From Chondrus crispus (Eukaryota; Rhodophyta; Florideophyceae; Gigartinales; Gigartinaceae), in NCBI RefSeq assembly GCF_000350225.1, contig NW_005178572.1, positions 124,001 to 188,000 on the forward strand: a stretch of 64,000 nt of DNA. The letters are read 5' to 3'. Of this stretch, positions 1 to 10,790 are shown in pieces. Under the pieces are notes generated by a model. It was not told where the DNA came from. It searched no databases and saw only the letters and a program-made list of their open reading frames with translations. Each line of letters opens with the position of its first letter. The stretch's first letter is position 1. The translations under genes and the position numbers were made by a program.

Positions 1-16
1 ATTACAATTCCCCCCC

Positions 17-3000
17 ATGACGCAAGCAACCGTACGGGTGGCGACGTCGGTCGCCGGGCTCTGCTTCTTACAGAACCATCCCCGCACGGCAGAGAAGAAC
101 CTGTCGCTTATGGCGCAGGGAGTCAGGGATATAAAGCCAGACATTCCGTTTTCGGTAATAATGAGCAATTTTAGCCATAATGCGGTCTATCTCCCTAAAC
201 ACACCGATATCGGACTCGCGCTGCCATCGCCGACCCACATCCTAACTCTTCAGCCAGCCACAGGAGTGGCTGAAGCTAAGGAGGGGGGAGGAAACAAAAA
301 CAATCTTCCCCCTACAGTACCCCCTTTGGGTACCGTACAGGATGCGGGACAAGACATGTCCGATACGGAAGAAGAACAGGAGAGAACCGACACGGATGAG
401 GCCCCCCGATTCTGGACCGAGGATGTCCACATCGGTGAGAAAGACGGAGAGCTACGCGAAAAATAGTAGCTATGCTCTCCGAATTCAAGGAGATATGGAA
501 TGGCCGCCTCGGGAAGATTGGTGCTACCCAGCACCGCATCGACCTCAAGGCGGGGGCCAATCCCACCTACCAAGCTCCGTGCCGGGCTGGTCCAACCGCA
601 CGGGAGAAGGAAAAAACCGAGGTGAACCGCATGCTGCGGGCCGGCGTCATCGAGCCGGCCACGGCATAATGGGCCAGTCCTGTGGTCTTCGTACCCAAAA
701 AGGACGGTACCATGCGGTTCTGTGTGGACTACCGAAAGCTAAACGCACGTACCATCCGGGATTCCTTTCCCCTACCGCGAATGGATGAGTGCATCGACTC
801 ACTCGGCGACGCTACAGTATTCACTACGCTTGATTGCAATAGTGGATACTGGCAAGTTGAATTCGCTGAGGAGGACTGCGATAAGACGACGTTCGCGTCG
901 CACTGCGGTCTATACCGGTTTGTGCGGATGCCGTTCGGTTTAAAGAATGCCCAAGCCACTTTCCAAAGGGCTGTGGACATCATCCTCTCCCGAGTTAAAT
1001 GGGAAACCGCATTGGTGTACTGGGATGACGTCATCGTGTACTCCAAATCCGTTACGGAACACCTCGACCACGTTCGGGAGGTACTACAACTGTTGTACAC
1101 CGCTGGGGTATCGCTGAAGATATCGAAATGTACATTCTTCGACACTTCAGTGACGTACCTGGGGCACTTAATCCGACCGGGACGGTTAGAGGTCGAGAGG
1201 CGCAACGTCATCGCCATCGAGCGGGCGCTACCTCTCTCTAACCAAACGGAATTACGCTCCTTCCTGGGCATGTGCAATGTCTACAGGCGGTTCGTCCCGA
1301 ACTTCGCCAAAATTGCTGCTCCCCTCAATAGGAAGACGAGCAAGTACCACCCCTTCGAATTGGGAGTCCTATCCGATTCGGAATATGAGGCCTTTGCCGA
1401 GCTAAAGAAGAGGCTGGTCTCACCGCCCATTTGGCTCTACCCCGTCACGGTTACAAGTACACACTCGACACAGACGCATGTGCGTACGAAGTGGGGTGTG
1501 CCCTGCTGCAAGACCAACCGAACGGACGGAGTTACCGATTGGCTACTGGAGCCGTAGTCTCAAGGATGCTGAGAAGATTTACACGACGACCGAGAAGGAG
1601 TGCCTTGCAGTCGTCTGGAGCATCCTGACATTACGCCCTTACCTGTACGGTGCCAACTTCAATCTCCGAAAGGACAATGAGGCCCTCCTGTGGGTCCTCA
1701 ATTAGGCGGACAGCTCCGGCCGGCTCGCCCGCTGGCGGTTACGCCTGGCGGAGTACGACTACGACGTACAATACCGGCCGGGTGTCAAACACCAATTGGC
1801 GGATGGGGTATCTCGCCTTCGGATGGACGAAGGGGAAAGCGCCGCGGTAGACGACGAAGTCCCGTGCTTCGTCGTTCAAGTGTCAGGACAGGAGCCTAAC
1901 GTGGGGCCCGTCGATATTGACTGGGCCCCAGCTACCGAACGGAGTCCTGAGAATGCGCGAGAGAGGCCCCAGGCCCTTGCCGTAACTCCCGAACAAACGG
2001 ACGTATCGTCCCTGTCGGTTGAGGAATTTATCTAAGCACAGGCGGCGGACGAGTTCTGCATCCATGCCGCCCGAACCGTCGGAGAGCCGGACTCAAAGTA
2101 TGACGTGGACCGTTACGGTTTCTTGGTGCGGAGGTCCCCTCTTGATGGGACACTGCAACGCGTCGTCCCGAAACGGTTAAGGGCCAAGGTGCTGTATTTG
2201 GCACACCACCCGAGGTCGGCCGGACACCCCGGTGGGACCAGGATGTACTATACCCTGAGAAGAGAGTACTACTGGCCCCACATGGCCAACGACGTGTACG
2301 CCACCGTACGGAACGGTCAATCGTGCTCTGCAACGCGTGGCACGATTGTACGTCATCAAAAGGACATGAAACTATTCCCCGCGGCCGGACCCTTGGAGTT
2401 TGTAGCAATGGACCTCCCGGGTCCGTTGCCGAAGACCGCACATGGGAATCAGTTCGTCCTTGTGATTACCGACCGGTTCTCGAAGCTCACGCGCAGTATC
2501 GCGCTTCGTACGACAACCGCAGCCGTGGTGGCTAACGCATTCCTGGACAACTGGGTGTACGTCTACGGAGCACCACAGTACGTCCTTACCGATAACGGTC
2601 CGCAATTTGCGGCGAAGTTCTTCGACGCCGTGTGCGCGCTGCTAGGCATACGTCACTATTTGACGACAGCCTACCACCCGCAAACTAACGGACAGACCGA
2701 ACGGTTTAATAAGACCATCGTACAGAGGCTCCGACATTATGTCGAGGAGCACGAGCGAGACTGGGACTACTTCCTCCAGCCTATGACGTATGCGAATAAC
2801 ATACAAGTCCACCGGTCAACGGAGACCACTCAGTTTGACCTGGTGTTGACAAGACAACCGTCCGGATTAAATGTCGCGGGTACAGCGCCCCAGGCTGCGG
2901 GAGTCGCCCATGACGACCCACGTACCCCCGTACAGTAAAAGCGGGCGACTCTTCGCAAGCTACGGGATGTACTCGACTGTGCGCGGGTAAAGATGACCGC

Positions 3001-3502
3001 GGCCCAGAAGCGGTATAAGGAGAACTTCGATAAGAAAGTCCGATTCCGACCGGTAATACAGGAGGGCGACCAAGTCTACGTGGATCGCCCTCCCCGAGCC
3101 TTCCGAGCGGCTGAACGACGTGGCCGTGACGAACAGGGGCTTGCGACGGACGAAATGTCCGTCAAGCTTTTACCGAAGACGGAAGGACCCTTTCGGGTCC
3201 GCCAAGCCACGGACACGACCGTTACTGTGGATCAAGACGGGCTTCCCGTACGAGTCAGTATTGACCGCGGCACGCGGATGCCGAGGGGCCCGGGGGACCG
3301 GACCATGCCTACAGGGGGCATAAGTGCCCCTTCCGAACGGATTAACCCTCCCCATGGGGATGGTTCTAATACCCCCGAAGAGTTCGTCGTCGACCGTCTC
3401 GTAGCGCATCGCGACACCCCTACCGGTTTGGAATACAAAGTGCGATGGTATGGCTACACCCTCGCGGATGATACATTCGAACCCGCGAAGGGCCTATCAT
3501 AA
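17..3502 (+). pseudogene. Ty3/gypsy pol remnant (RT-RNaseH-IN-chromodomain)
   Basis: Reverse transcriptase lies at about 682-1430, with the VDYRKLNA and RMPFGLKNA blocks typical of Ty3/gypsy. RNase H follows at about 1430-1850. Integrase lies at about 2170-2900, with a zinc-binding region, a LTDNGPQF block and an AYHPQTNGQTERFN block. A chromodomain (about 3370-3495) has the KVRWYGYT motif, which in this family binds histone marks and steers integration. The protein is about half identical by eye to the pol of the younger element at 17254-21837, so the two belong to one lineage. This is a fossil with several breaks. Confidence 0.85.
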
Positions 3503-3559
3503 GCCTTTATCGATCGGTATTGGCGAGCCCACCGAGCTTAAAATTCTGCTCTGTGGCGC

Positions 3560-5000
3560 AAGCTAAGAAGGGGGGTCTCCCGGATACTGTACAGGTTGAG
3601 ACCACCCGCATGTAGGGCATGCGGGGGGCGGAAGTCACCTACGGGACCGTCAATGCCGCTCGTAACTATTCACACTACGATGGGTTTTGAACCCTCTAAA
3701 CTACAGCTGGCAGTCGACTCCGTCACCCTCCGAACTAAAGGCCTGAGTTACAAAATTGGCCAGCCCTCCGGAGAGGTGCCGTGTGTGAAATACTGTACAC
3801 GCCGCCTATCAGGCATGTAATCCGAAACGATGAAGTCCAGGGACCTCAGGGGGATCGCCTACGTCACTAGGTGTCTCCCGAGGTCGACCATGGTCGACGA
3901 TGGGGAGCTCCGGCACGCCCGCGGTGCCCAAGATAAATACCGTCTCGGATACCTGCAGCGGCGGCGCGACCCCCGACACGTGGCAAAAATTGCCAAGTGT
4001 CATTCCCATACTGGTGCGGTGACCTGCGGCAAAAATCCAGGGACCAAATTGTGAGGGGTGACACCGTTCGGTTCGGCAATTAAGTCGAAGTTCGGGGTAC
4101 GTTTGAGCCCCTAGCGGACTCAGTAAAAATCGTAGCCCACCGCCGACAACGGCATCGTACCCCCCGCGTCAAGTCGCGTCGGACAGTATCAGGTCCGAAA
4201 AACGGTCAATGTCGACCCCGGCGGACCAGCCGCCAATTTCGGTCGACTTTCGGTTACGTTTTGATCCCTAGCGGGCTCAATAAAAATCGTAGCCCACTTC
4301 CGAGAACGGTATCGTGCTCACTGCCTCAAGGTGGACCCGAGAGTATCAATCCCGAAAAAGCGGTCATGGCGATGTGTCAACCGATTTGGAAACATGGTCA
4401 GTTTTTATTGGTTTCTAGTCGTTTTTTACAGTTTTCAAATCGGGGATGTCGGCTAAGTTGCCGGCGGCGCACCCGTACGCCCCCAACCGCCACGGAAAGG
4501 GACCAGGCGAGGCCAGAGGGGTCTCCCCGGAACCACAAGGGTCGAGACCCCCGCGTACTGAACGCGCCGGTGGAAGAGAGGGGCGTCCGAGTTGGCAAAA
4601 TGGCCAGCCCTTCGGGAGGGTGCCGTGCATCGGTACATTGGCACCACTACCCCGGAGGAGCGCCTGCTTATGGGGAGGCGCTGTAGCCCTCCGGGTGGGG
4701 CCTAGGTCTGTACCCTGCGCCCCGCCAAGGCGGGCGCAACCGAACGGTACCCTCCAGGGACCTCCGAGAGATCGCCAAGGTCACTGAGCGCCCCCGGGGT
4801 CGGCCATGGATGATGGGGAATGGGGACGAATTGCCGTGAAGCCATGCCGTCCCCAAACCCAATAACCGCCACGGAATAGCCGGGGTACAGTACATGTGGT
4901 GCATACGGTACTGTAACCGGTAGCCACACCCAATGGGGGTCCGCCGCAGCGCATTGGTGGCGGTTCAAAGCGCCGCCCTTTTGAGGGAATAGCCAATGGG
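3560..5000 (+). repeat. Diverged tandem duplication downstream of pol
   Basis: No gene is visible between pol and the antisense remnant. Two diverged copies of a unit of about 0.85-0.92 kb lie in tandem. Matching landmarks are a GGGGTCTCCC block at about 3570 and 4528, a block reading TGGCCAGCCCT at 3757 and 4600, and an ATCGCC(T/A)A block at about 3852 and 4770. Inside the array is a smaller direct repeat of about 125-155 bp (about 4090-4217 and 4250-4373) sharing the core AAAAATCGTAGCCCAC. It looks like an expanded non-coding part of the element's 3' region. Confidence 0.6.
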
Positions 5001-5199
5001 AGCTCGTCAAAAAGGCAAAAAGCCACCCGCCAAACGGAAAATCCAGGCACGTTCTACTATGAAAAAGGCCTATTTTCCGCGAAGGAAAACGCAGCAACAT
5101 CGGACCGGGGGGAGCGCACTGCGCATACCGACCACCGGAGCTGCGCCTACTCCCGCGCGCACGCTCGCACCGCTTGGAGAGTCGATGAGGCCTCCCCTC

Positions 5200-8112
5200 A
5201 AGGAGATCCGCGCAGGCAAGGAGAGGCGAGACAGAGAAGGCAGATGTTTTCTTGGGGTACTATCGGGTGGAGAACCACCGTCACGGAACAGCGCCTATTC
5301 GAGTCTCGCGCGCTTGGGCGAGCGGACGCCCTCGGCCAAACCGTCGGGGCGCCCGGCCATGCTCGCTCCAGAAGAGCGGTTGGTGAAACCCGGCGCAGGT
5401 GGCATCTCAGCCACGCGCTTGCGGCGCCCGGAGAAGACTCGACCGAGCTCGTCAACGGTTGACGCAGCCGTCCGGACGAGGGCCGCACCCTCTCCGGCCT
5501 CGCTCTCCAAAATCGAGAGCTGACGGCGCGCCTCGGCAAGCTCTGCGTCACGTTGGCGCAAGGCGTGGATCCGCGAGCGAGCGGCCACCAGCGCATCCGT
5601 CACGGTTGAAGGCACCTCGAGGTTCTCGTACGAACATGCGTACTGTAGAACCGCGAAGGCACCTATTTCCGCCTCGGGACGAAACCCGACGGATGATGGC
5701 GGCATGGGCTGCGATGACCCGCCCGCCGCTGGCGGGGACCGTATCGGATTCTCGCTCGTCGCGGAAGAGGACGAGGCGGCCGGCGGAGGCTCCGCCCCGC
5801 CCCCGACCGGCGCAAACCGTGTCGGATCCCGGTCCTCCCTCGACGAGGGTGAGCGTGTCGGCAGAGGCCCCGCGTTGGCCCAGCGGTCGTGTATCGGCGT
5901 GCGCGCTCCGACCCCAAGTCGGGAGGTCCACGCAGCCGAGGAACTGTTGCTCGGGAACCCAAGTAGGGCGCCAACGTCGCCGCCACGCCGCGAACTGGTG
6001 GAGGCCGGAGCGGAGAACGGCTATCCGGCGAAGGCGGCGGAGCCTCTGCCTTCCAAGACGGAAATTCCGACTAGGTCACCCCGGCGAGTGGTAACCTGGG
6101 AGCCTCACCGGTCCCCAAGAGGGTCTCGTCGGCAATCTCGACGACCTCCACCGGGCCCAGCGGGGGCGGCGGGGGCCTCTCCATTTCTTCGTCGACCTCC
6201 GTGGCCCTGTAGGCTGACCCAAGGGGGTACTCCTCGACTACGACCGAGATGGGGGGCTGGGGTAAATTCCGTAACGTCTCCTGTGGGGGAGCGGGACCCA
6301 TTGAGCCCCACTCCCTCCGAAGTCCGTTGAGGTACGCTACCCCCGGCAGCTCCGCTTGGGCGGGTGTCGCCGTGGGGGCCTCCTCGGGAGGGAGACCTGG
6401 TGACCCCGGTATGACCGACTGGTCGGGGTCTTCTTGAGGATCCTCCGGTTCTTCCTCCCCACGCCGAGGCATGCGGTGGATGACCCCGGTACGGTAATCG
6501 TACCAGATAAAGCCTTCGTCGTCCCTCCACGGCCGGTGAAGGGTGAATTCCAAGAGCTGGTCAGTATAGTCGGCATCGAACAGGGAACCTTCGACCAGCG
6601 CGGTTATCCCCACCGATCAGATCAATGCAACCCAAGACGGATGCAGGCGGAAGAGCAAGCCTGGGCAGGGTTGATGTCGACGCGTGTCCAGACGTGGGTC
6701 GGGACAGCGCGTGAAGAAAGGCATCCCCTCGCACACCGCACGGAGGAAGCAGTGGAGCACGAGAGCTGCCCACTCCGACAGCGTGATGGCACCTACCAGC
6801 GCTCGCTGCTGGTTATCCACTGCGGTCCGAGAGCCCGACAGCCACCGTGAGGCGACGTACGTCATCACACTGGGTGTCGGCACGCAGAGGTGCTCGGGCG
6901 CCTCAAAATCGGACCAGTCGGTGGGCAGGTGCGGATGGAGCTTCGACCGCGCTTGGACTGGCACGGAGAAGAATTCTGTGCAGTGCCAGAGGTCGAAGAA
7001 GAAATCCGTACCTCGCCAGCGGAGGCGGCTCTCCCGTGCGGCGTCCTCGCTCCAACGGCGACGGTTGGCGACGCTGTACCAACCCCATATCGGGCGGGGG
7101 AAGGCCACCAACCGAGCATGGGGGACCGCGTGGTCCGCCCGGCCGAACCGGGCGAGCAACGGCAACAAGGCCTTGTGGTACGCCACCTCATCGGGGCACC
7201 GGACATACACGATGTCACTCCCTGGGTCGGCCAAAACCCGACACGGCGAATGGCGCCAGCGGTCGATCCAGGCCTCGCCTTGGGTCCGCTGACCTCCGTG
7301 GCGTTTCGCCGATCGGCTGCGGGCCCACGTTGAACGGGGATCGCCGCAAAGCGCGCCGCGTCAAGGAACCGATGGGAAAGACTACTGTATTCCGCGACCG
7401 TTAACGGGGGCTCCGGAGCGGCAGATGGCCGCCCCGTGCGCCGCCAGCGGTGGTCGAGTTCTTGACCGGGGAACGCGCGGCGGGCCATCTCTCGTAGACT
7501 TATTGACCGATTGGCTCGCACACCGCGGTTCCTCCGGGGCCTTCTGATCACCGTTGAACGGTCCGCCCTGTCGAGCGGGTCAGGAGAGGCCGGTGTTACC
7601 GTTGCTGCTCTCAACCGACTCACCGCTCGGGCGAGCGACGGGAGACGCGGTACGGGGATACTCCGCAGCGGTCTCAGTATGGGACAGCGGGGCGGTGTCG
7701 CCTCAGCCCTCGACCGTACCACCGGCGGATCCACCGCCGGCACCTTTGGGTTATTCACCTGTTCCGACATCGGTGAGATAATAAGGACAGATGAAGTCGT
7801 GGAAGTAGCTCGTACCGTCTGGTTGGGAAGAGATGAGGTTAGTACTGGTGAGGGTCGATCGCATGGGGGAGCCCGAGTCTTGACCGCATGGGAATCCTCG
7901 CCCAGCTTATATAGCCGAGCTAAAGACCGCCGAGCTGCCCGACCGGGGCGCCGGCGCTTGCCCATTACGGAAGAAGTCAACGCGGTGTGGTCGTCGGCCG
8001 GGAAGGCGGCGACAGATATCGATAACGGAATAGACGTGCCAAGCACGGTCGTCGGGACGGCTTGCAGGGGAGATACGGAACCCGACCGGTCGGCACGAGG
8101 ACGTGCCGTCAC
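5200..8112 (-). pseudogene. Antisense coding remnant 1 of the Ty3 element
   Basis: On the strand opposite pol, long open stretches fill the space between pol and the LTR. The best conserved part (about 6617-7234) has the motif LSEW followed by A, V, FLR and EG. This matches residues 332-350 of the intact antisense ORF at 8672-9889 (LSEWLAIV, then FLR and HEG); about 12 of 23 positions are identical by eye. Other stretches encode a proline-rich acidic region (6071-6613) and a predicted coiled coil (5295-5705). No known domain was recognised. It is broken by several interruptions. Its upstream end lies just inside the polypurine tract and LTR, so transcription would have to start in or near the 3' LTR. 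Confidence 0.55.
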
Positions 8113-8114
8113 TT

Positions 8115-8126
8115 AAGAAGGGGGGT
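8115..8126 (+). other. Polypurine tract
   Basis: A purine run reading AAGAAGGGGGG lies directly upstream of the TGTGG start of the LTR at 8128, where plus-strand DNA priming takes place in LTR elements. A near-identical run occurs at 3565 but has no LTR start behind it. Confidence 0.6.
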
Positions 8127-8127
8127 C

Positions 8128-8651
8128 TGTGGTACAATTGCCAAGTGGCGCTACTGTACCAGGCGGGCGCCAGAGGCCTCGCCAAGTACAGTAGTAAGAT
8201 GTTAACCGATACGGTGCATACGTGGCCAGCACGTGTAGATGTGGCCACGTGGGAGTCCACGTGTAGTTAGTGGCACCAGCTAGTGCAGGTGTACACGTGG
8301 TGCGCGACCGATCGGTGGATTAGTACAGTAGTCATTTTTAGTTACCGTAAGCTACAGTAAGCTGGTTACAGTATGTACAGCTACTGTAGTCCGTCCGGTG
8401 CCACCGCCCTACTAGGGGGTATAAGATAGGGGGGCACCGGGCTGGAGGTAAACCGAGGCAAACACGCCTCCGCTTACTTCCTACCCTAGTCCTTTTACCG
8501 TACGGTTAAGTAAGTCCCTCAGGTTTCCAGCTCTCCACCGGTCGTACTGCTCTACACCCCAGTACGACTGCACGTGTCCCGTGCTATGTACCACCCTTGT
8601 CCAGTGCTTCCTACCGTTCCGGATTATTCTACCTGACGCTCCAGTGTAGCA
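8128..8651 (+). repeat. Ty3/gypsy LTR (fossil)
   Basis: It starts TGTGGTACAATTGCC, very like the solo LTR at 35751 (TGTGGTATCATTGCC), so both belong to one family. The U3 part carries a cluster of ACGTG G-box cores (about 8222-8300) and several TACAGTA/TACTGTA motifs. A TATA-like GGTATAAGATAG sits near 8416. The end is placed at a CA near 8651, just before the next coding segment, and is uncertain by tens of bases. Confidence 0.55.
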
Positions 8652-8671
8652 GTCCCCCAGGATCCCTCATT

Positions 8672-9889
8672 TTAGGTACAGCATGTCCTTTTCCGTTTAT
8701 GGTTTAGCGTCCCTACGGTTGTACCACAAAGATTCAGAAGGACCTGTAACCGCCGCTGGGCTTCCGCGCTGCCTAATACGCGCGTCAAGTTCAGCCGGCG
8801 TAGCCACTCCACGACCATGGTCTGGAGGATAAACAACCGCCCCTCGTGAGCGTACCTCAGGAACCGCCCCGCAACGATGGCGAGCCACTCGCTGAGGAAG
8901 ACCATCCAGCGGGCGGACTGCAGGTCCTCCGTTAAGCTCACGGGCTGAGGCCCGAAGTACACCACGCAGGGCGAGATTTCCGCGATGAAGTCCGCAGGGA
9001 CTTCATACTGCGCAAACCACGCTGGGATCTCCGGATACCGCGTGCTTAAGACCGTCCGCTCGAATGTCGTTACCTCCACCCATTCGTATGCCACGAATAC
9101 CCCCGTTCGATTGCGCATCCGCCGCTCAAACTTGAGCTTGGTGTGCGTCGCCAGGTCGCGCCCCCGATTTGCAGATCGGGTAAAACTCTCCGGCAGTAGA
9201 GGACGGTCCCAGGCCATCAGGGCCTCGGAGGGCTCCTCTTCGCGGATACGGAGAGTATCGAGAATGCGCTTCAAGTTGGCAACGTACCCTCCGTCGCCGT
9301 CCGCGCGGTAGGCCCAGGTGTCTAGATCCCAAGCCCGAGGGACAAGCGGGCTGCTCGGCGTCCGGCGTATGCGTTGCCGAATTAATTCCACGAAGGCCAC
9401 TCGGGTCTCCGTGCCCACCCGTCTGAATTCTGGACGTATCAAAGCCGGCTCCACTACCAGGCGATGCGTGAAGTCGCGGGAGCTCACGGCCGCCACGCTC
9501 AAACCCCCTGGGCGTTCCCCCGTCGTCGTCGCGTATGCGCGGATCAACTCCGCGTCTCGTAGGCCCTCTGGCGCCATGAAGTGCGCTCGTTCGAAGAGCA
9601 ACGCATCGTCGTACAAGTTCCGCCCCCAGAGCTCTCGCGGGCTCGACCACGTCCCGCCATGGTACGCGCTCACCCCCCCGAAGGGGTATATCTGCGCCTG
9701 CATATCGGTGCCGCCGCGGGGTCGCGCTCGCTGTGCTGTCGCCGCTGTGCTGCCGCTCGTCGTGGTGTCGCCACCCTCGCTGTACACCCTCTCCTCGCGC
9801 AGGGGATCTCCACGCCGCAGCCGCTCCCTAAAAGAGCCGTGCACGTTACGCGGGGTGCGGGGGGAACGGTTCAAGAAACGACAGTACAC
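8672..9889 (-). CDS. Antisense ORF 2 of a Ty3 element, unknown function
   Basis: This is an uninterrupted frame of 405 codons on the minus strand, immediately inside an LTR at 9952. The first 60 residues are Arg/Thr-rich and may not be translated; a second ATG at 9703 (residue 63) is a good alternative start. From there the protein looks globular, with many aromatic and charged residues and motifs LYDDALLFERAHF (92-104), AYEWVEV (267-273) and LSEWLAIV (332-339). It has no signal peptide or clear membrane helix. I recognise no family. It resembles the antisense remnant at 5200-8112 in its C-terminal half and the one at 25739-26300 in its N-terminal half, so it is a shared accessory gene of this chromovirus lineage rather than a host gene. 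Function unknown. Confidence 0.6.
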   Translation of the reverse strand: MYCRFLNRSPRTPRNVHGSFRERLRRGDPLREERVYSEGGDTTTSGSTAATAQRARPRGGTDMQAQIYPFGGVSAYHGGTWSSPRELWGRNLYDDALLFERAHFMAPEGLRDAELIRAYATTTGERPGGLSVAAVSSRDFTHRLVVEPALIRPEFRRVGTETRVAFVELIRQRIRRTPSSPLVPRAWDLDTWAYRADGDGGYVANLKRILDTLRIREEEPSEALMAWDRPLLPESFTRSANRGRDLATHTKLKFERRMRNRTGVFVAYEWVEVTTFERTVLSTRYPEIPAWFAQYEVPADFIAEISPCVVYFGPQPVSLTEDLQSARWMVFLSEWLAIVAGRFLRYAHEGRLFILQTMVVEWLRRLNLTRVLGSAEAQRRLQVLLNLCGTTVGTLNHKRKRTCCT

Positions 9890-9935
9890 TACCCGTCGCC
9901 AGTAGGGTTCGCAGGGACGCTATAGTTCAAGGGGA

Positions 9936-9951
9936 GGCTATGTAGTGCACT
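9936..9951 (+). other. Polypurine-like tract before LTR
   Basis: The run CAAGGGGAGG directly precedes TGTAGTGCAC at 9952, the same start found in the 13831 LTR (TGTAGTGCAA). Confidence 0.45.
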
Positions 9952-10513
9952 GGCACGGCTCTTTTGTTCCGGGACACCTGTCCCCCCTGCCAGGACACCT
10001 GTCCACGTGAATTCAACCCCGACCAGAGTAACGCCACCTCCACGGGCACACGTGTACCAACCGCCACGTGTACCAGAGGCCCTCTGCCCCTGTGTGCAGG
10101 TGCCACTCCCCACGTGTAATGGTTGCCATACCTCCCCCCGAGGAGTTTCTCCGGCCATCGCTGCCGTCGGTCAATTTAGTATTTTTAGTTTAATTAATTA
10201 TAGCTCCGACGTCGGCTAGTATATAGCCGACGTCCGACCCTAAGTAAAACCTCACGAAGCTTTGGGTCTACAACTCGGGTTTCTGGAACGGAATCGTAGC
10301 CTCGCGTCGGTCCCCGTCCTACGACGGTACCCTGCGAGCCATCTACGTCCCGATTCCCACCTATCTCTACCGCGCGCGTCATCCCGCTACACACGGCCCT
10401 CCGCGCGACAGCTGTCCCTACCGCTCCGCCCCTCCTGGGCTCTACTTTCCCACTTTTCGCTTTTATTTCCCTACTGCGTTAGACGCCCAGCCCCGTACCG
10501 GTTCCTTTACGGG
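9952..10513 (+). repeat. Ty3/gypsy LTR followed by a primer-binding site
   Basis: It starts TGTAGTGCACTGG and runs to the primer-binding core at 10514. It has several G-box cores (10002, 10044, 10063 and 10109) and an imperfect palindrome around a TATA-like TAGTATATAG (about 10205-10230). A polypurine-like tract lies on its left, as for a 3' LTR, while a primer-binding site lies on its right, as for a 5' LTR. The likely cause is a tandem or recombined element. Confidence 0.5.
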
Positions 10514-10790
10514 TGGTCTCCCGAATCCCCTACACGAACCCCCGAACGCGCGCGCTCTGCCAGAGGGGGATCCCACCCTTCCCCCTCAGTGCACGACACG
10601 GAGGCCTAGACATGCGCTCCTTCCTGTATCGGACTTGCAGGAGCTCCCGTGCTCGCCTCCGGTAGCGGGGGATGTATTATCGGACAATACCCCCCGTGTC
10701 CTTGCCGAGCACGCCGGGTCGGGTCTATTTCGTTGGGACAAGACGGCTCACGCGACCGCGTGTACGTAACCGTCTTTAACCTTTTTTCGA
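10514..10790 (+). other. Primer-binding site and leader of a Ty3 element
   Basis: The core TGGTCTCCCG at 10514-10523 is identical to the primer-binding cores at 14917, 28519 and (minus strand) 13423. The next 100 bp, including the block AGTGCACGACA, match the leader at 28519-28620 by eye. The leader then stops against a minus-strand gag remnant, so the body of this element is missing. Confidence 0.5.

Larger units (their letters stand above)
1..8651 (+). mobile_element. Old Ty3/gypsy chromovirus, 5' part outside window
   Basis: A plus-strand chromodomain Ty3/gypsy element enters from the left edge. Its order is the end of the protease/linker region, reverse transcriptase, RNase H, integrase and chromodomain (to about 3502), a long spacer holding an antisense coding remnant (about 5200-8112), a polypurine tract (8115-8126) and an LTR starting TGTGG at 8128. 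The domain order is that of chromoviruses. The element is old and broken, with many interruptions. Its start, 5' LTR and gag lie outside the window. Assigning the LTR at 8128 to this pol is an inference from order and orientation. Confidence 0.75.

Noticed and set aside
3561-3575. A polypurine tract with an LTR directly after pol at about 3566
   Set aside because: The AAGAAGGGGGG run is followed by TCTCCC, not a TG LTR start, and the sequence behind it is a tandem duplication rather than an LTR. The tract at 8115 is the better candidate.
6865-8112. Long minus-strand frame of 415 codons as an independent gene
   Set aside because: Its Arg/Pro/Ser-rich composition over much of its length and overlap with a better-conserved frame (6617-7234) make it partly shadow; it is covered by the antisense remnant.
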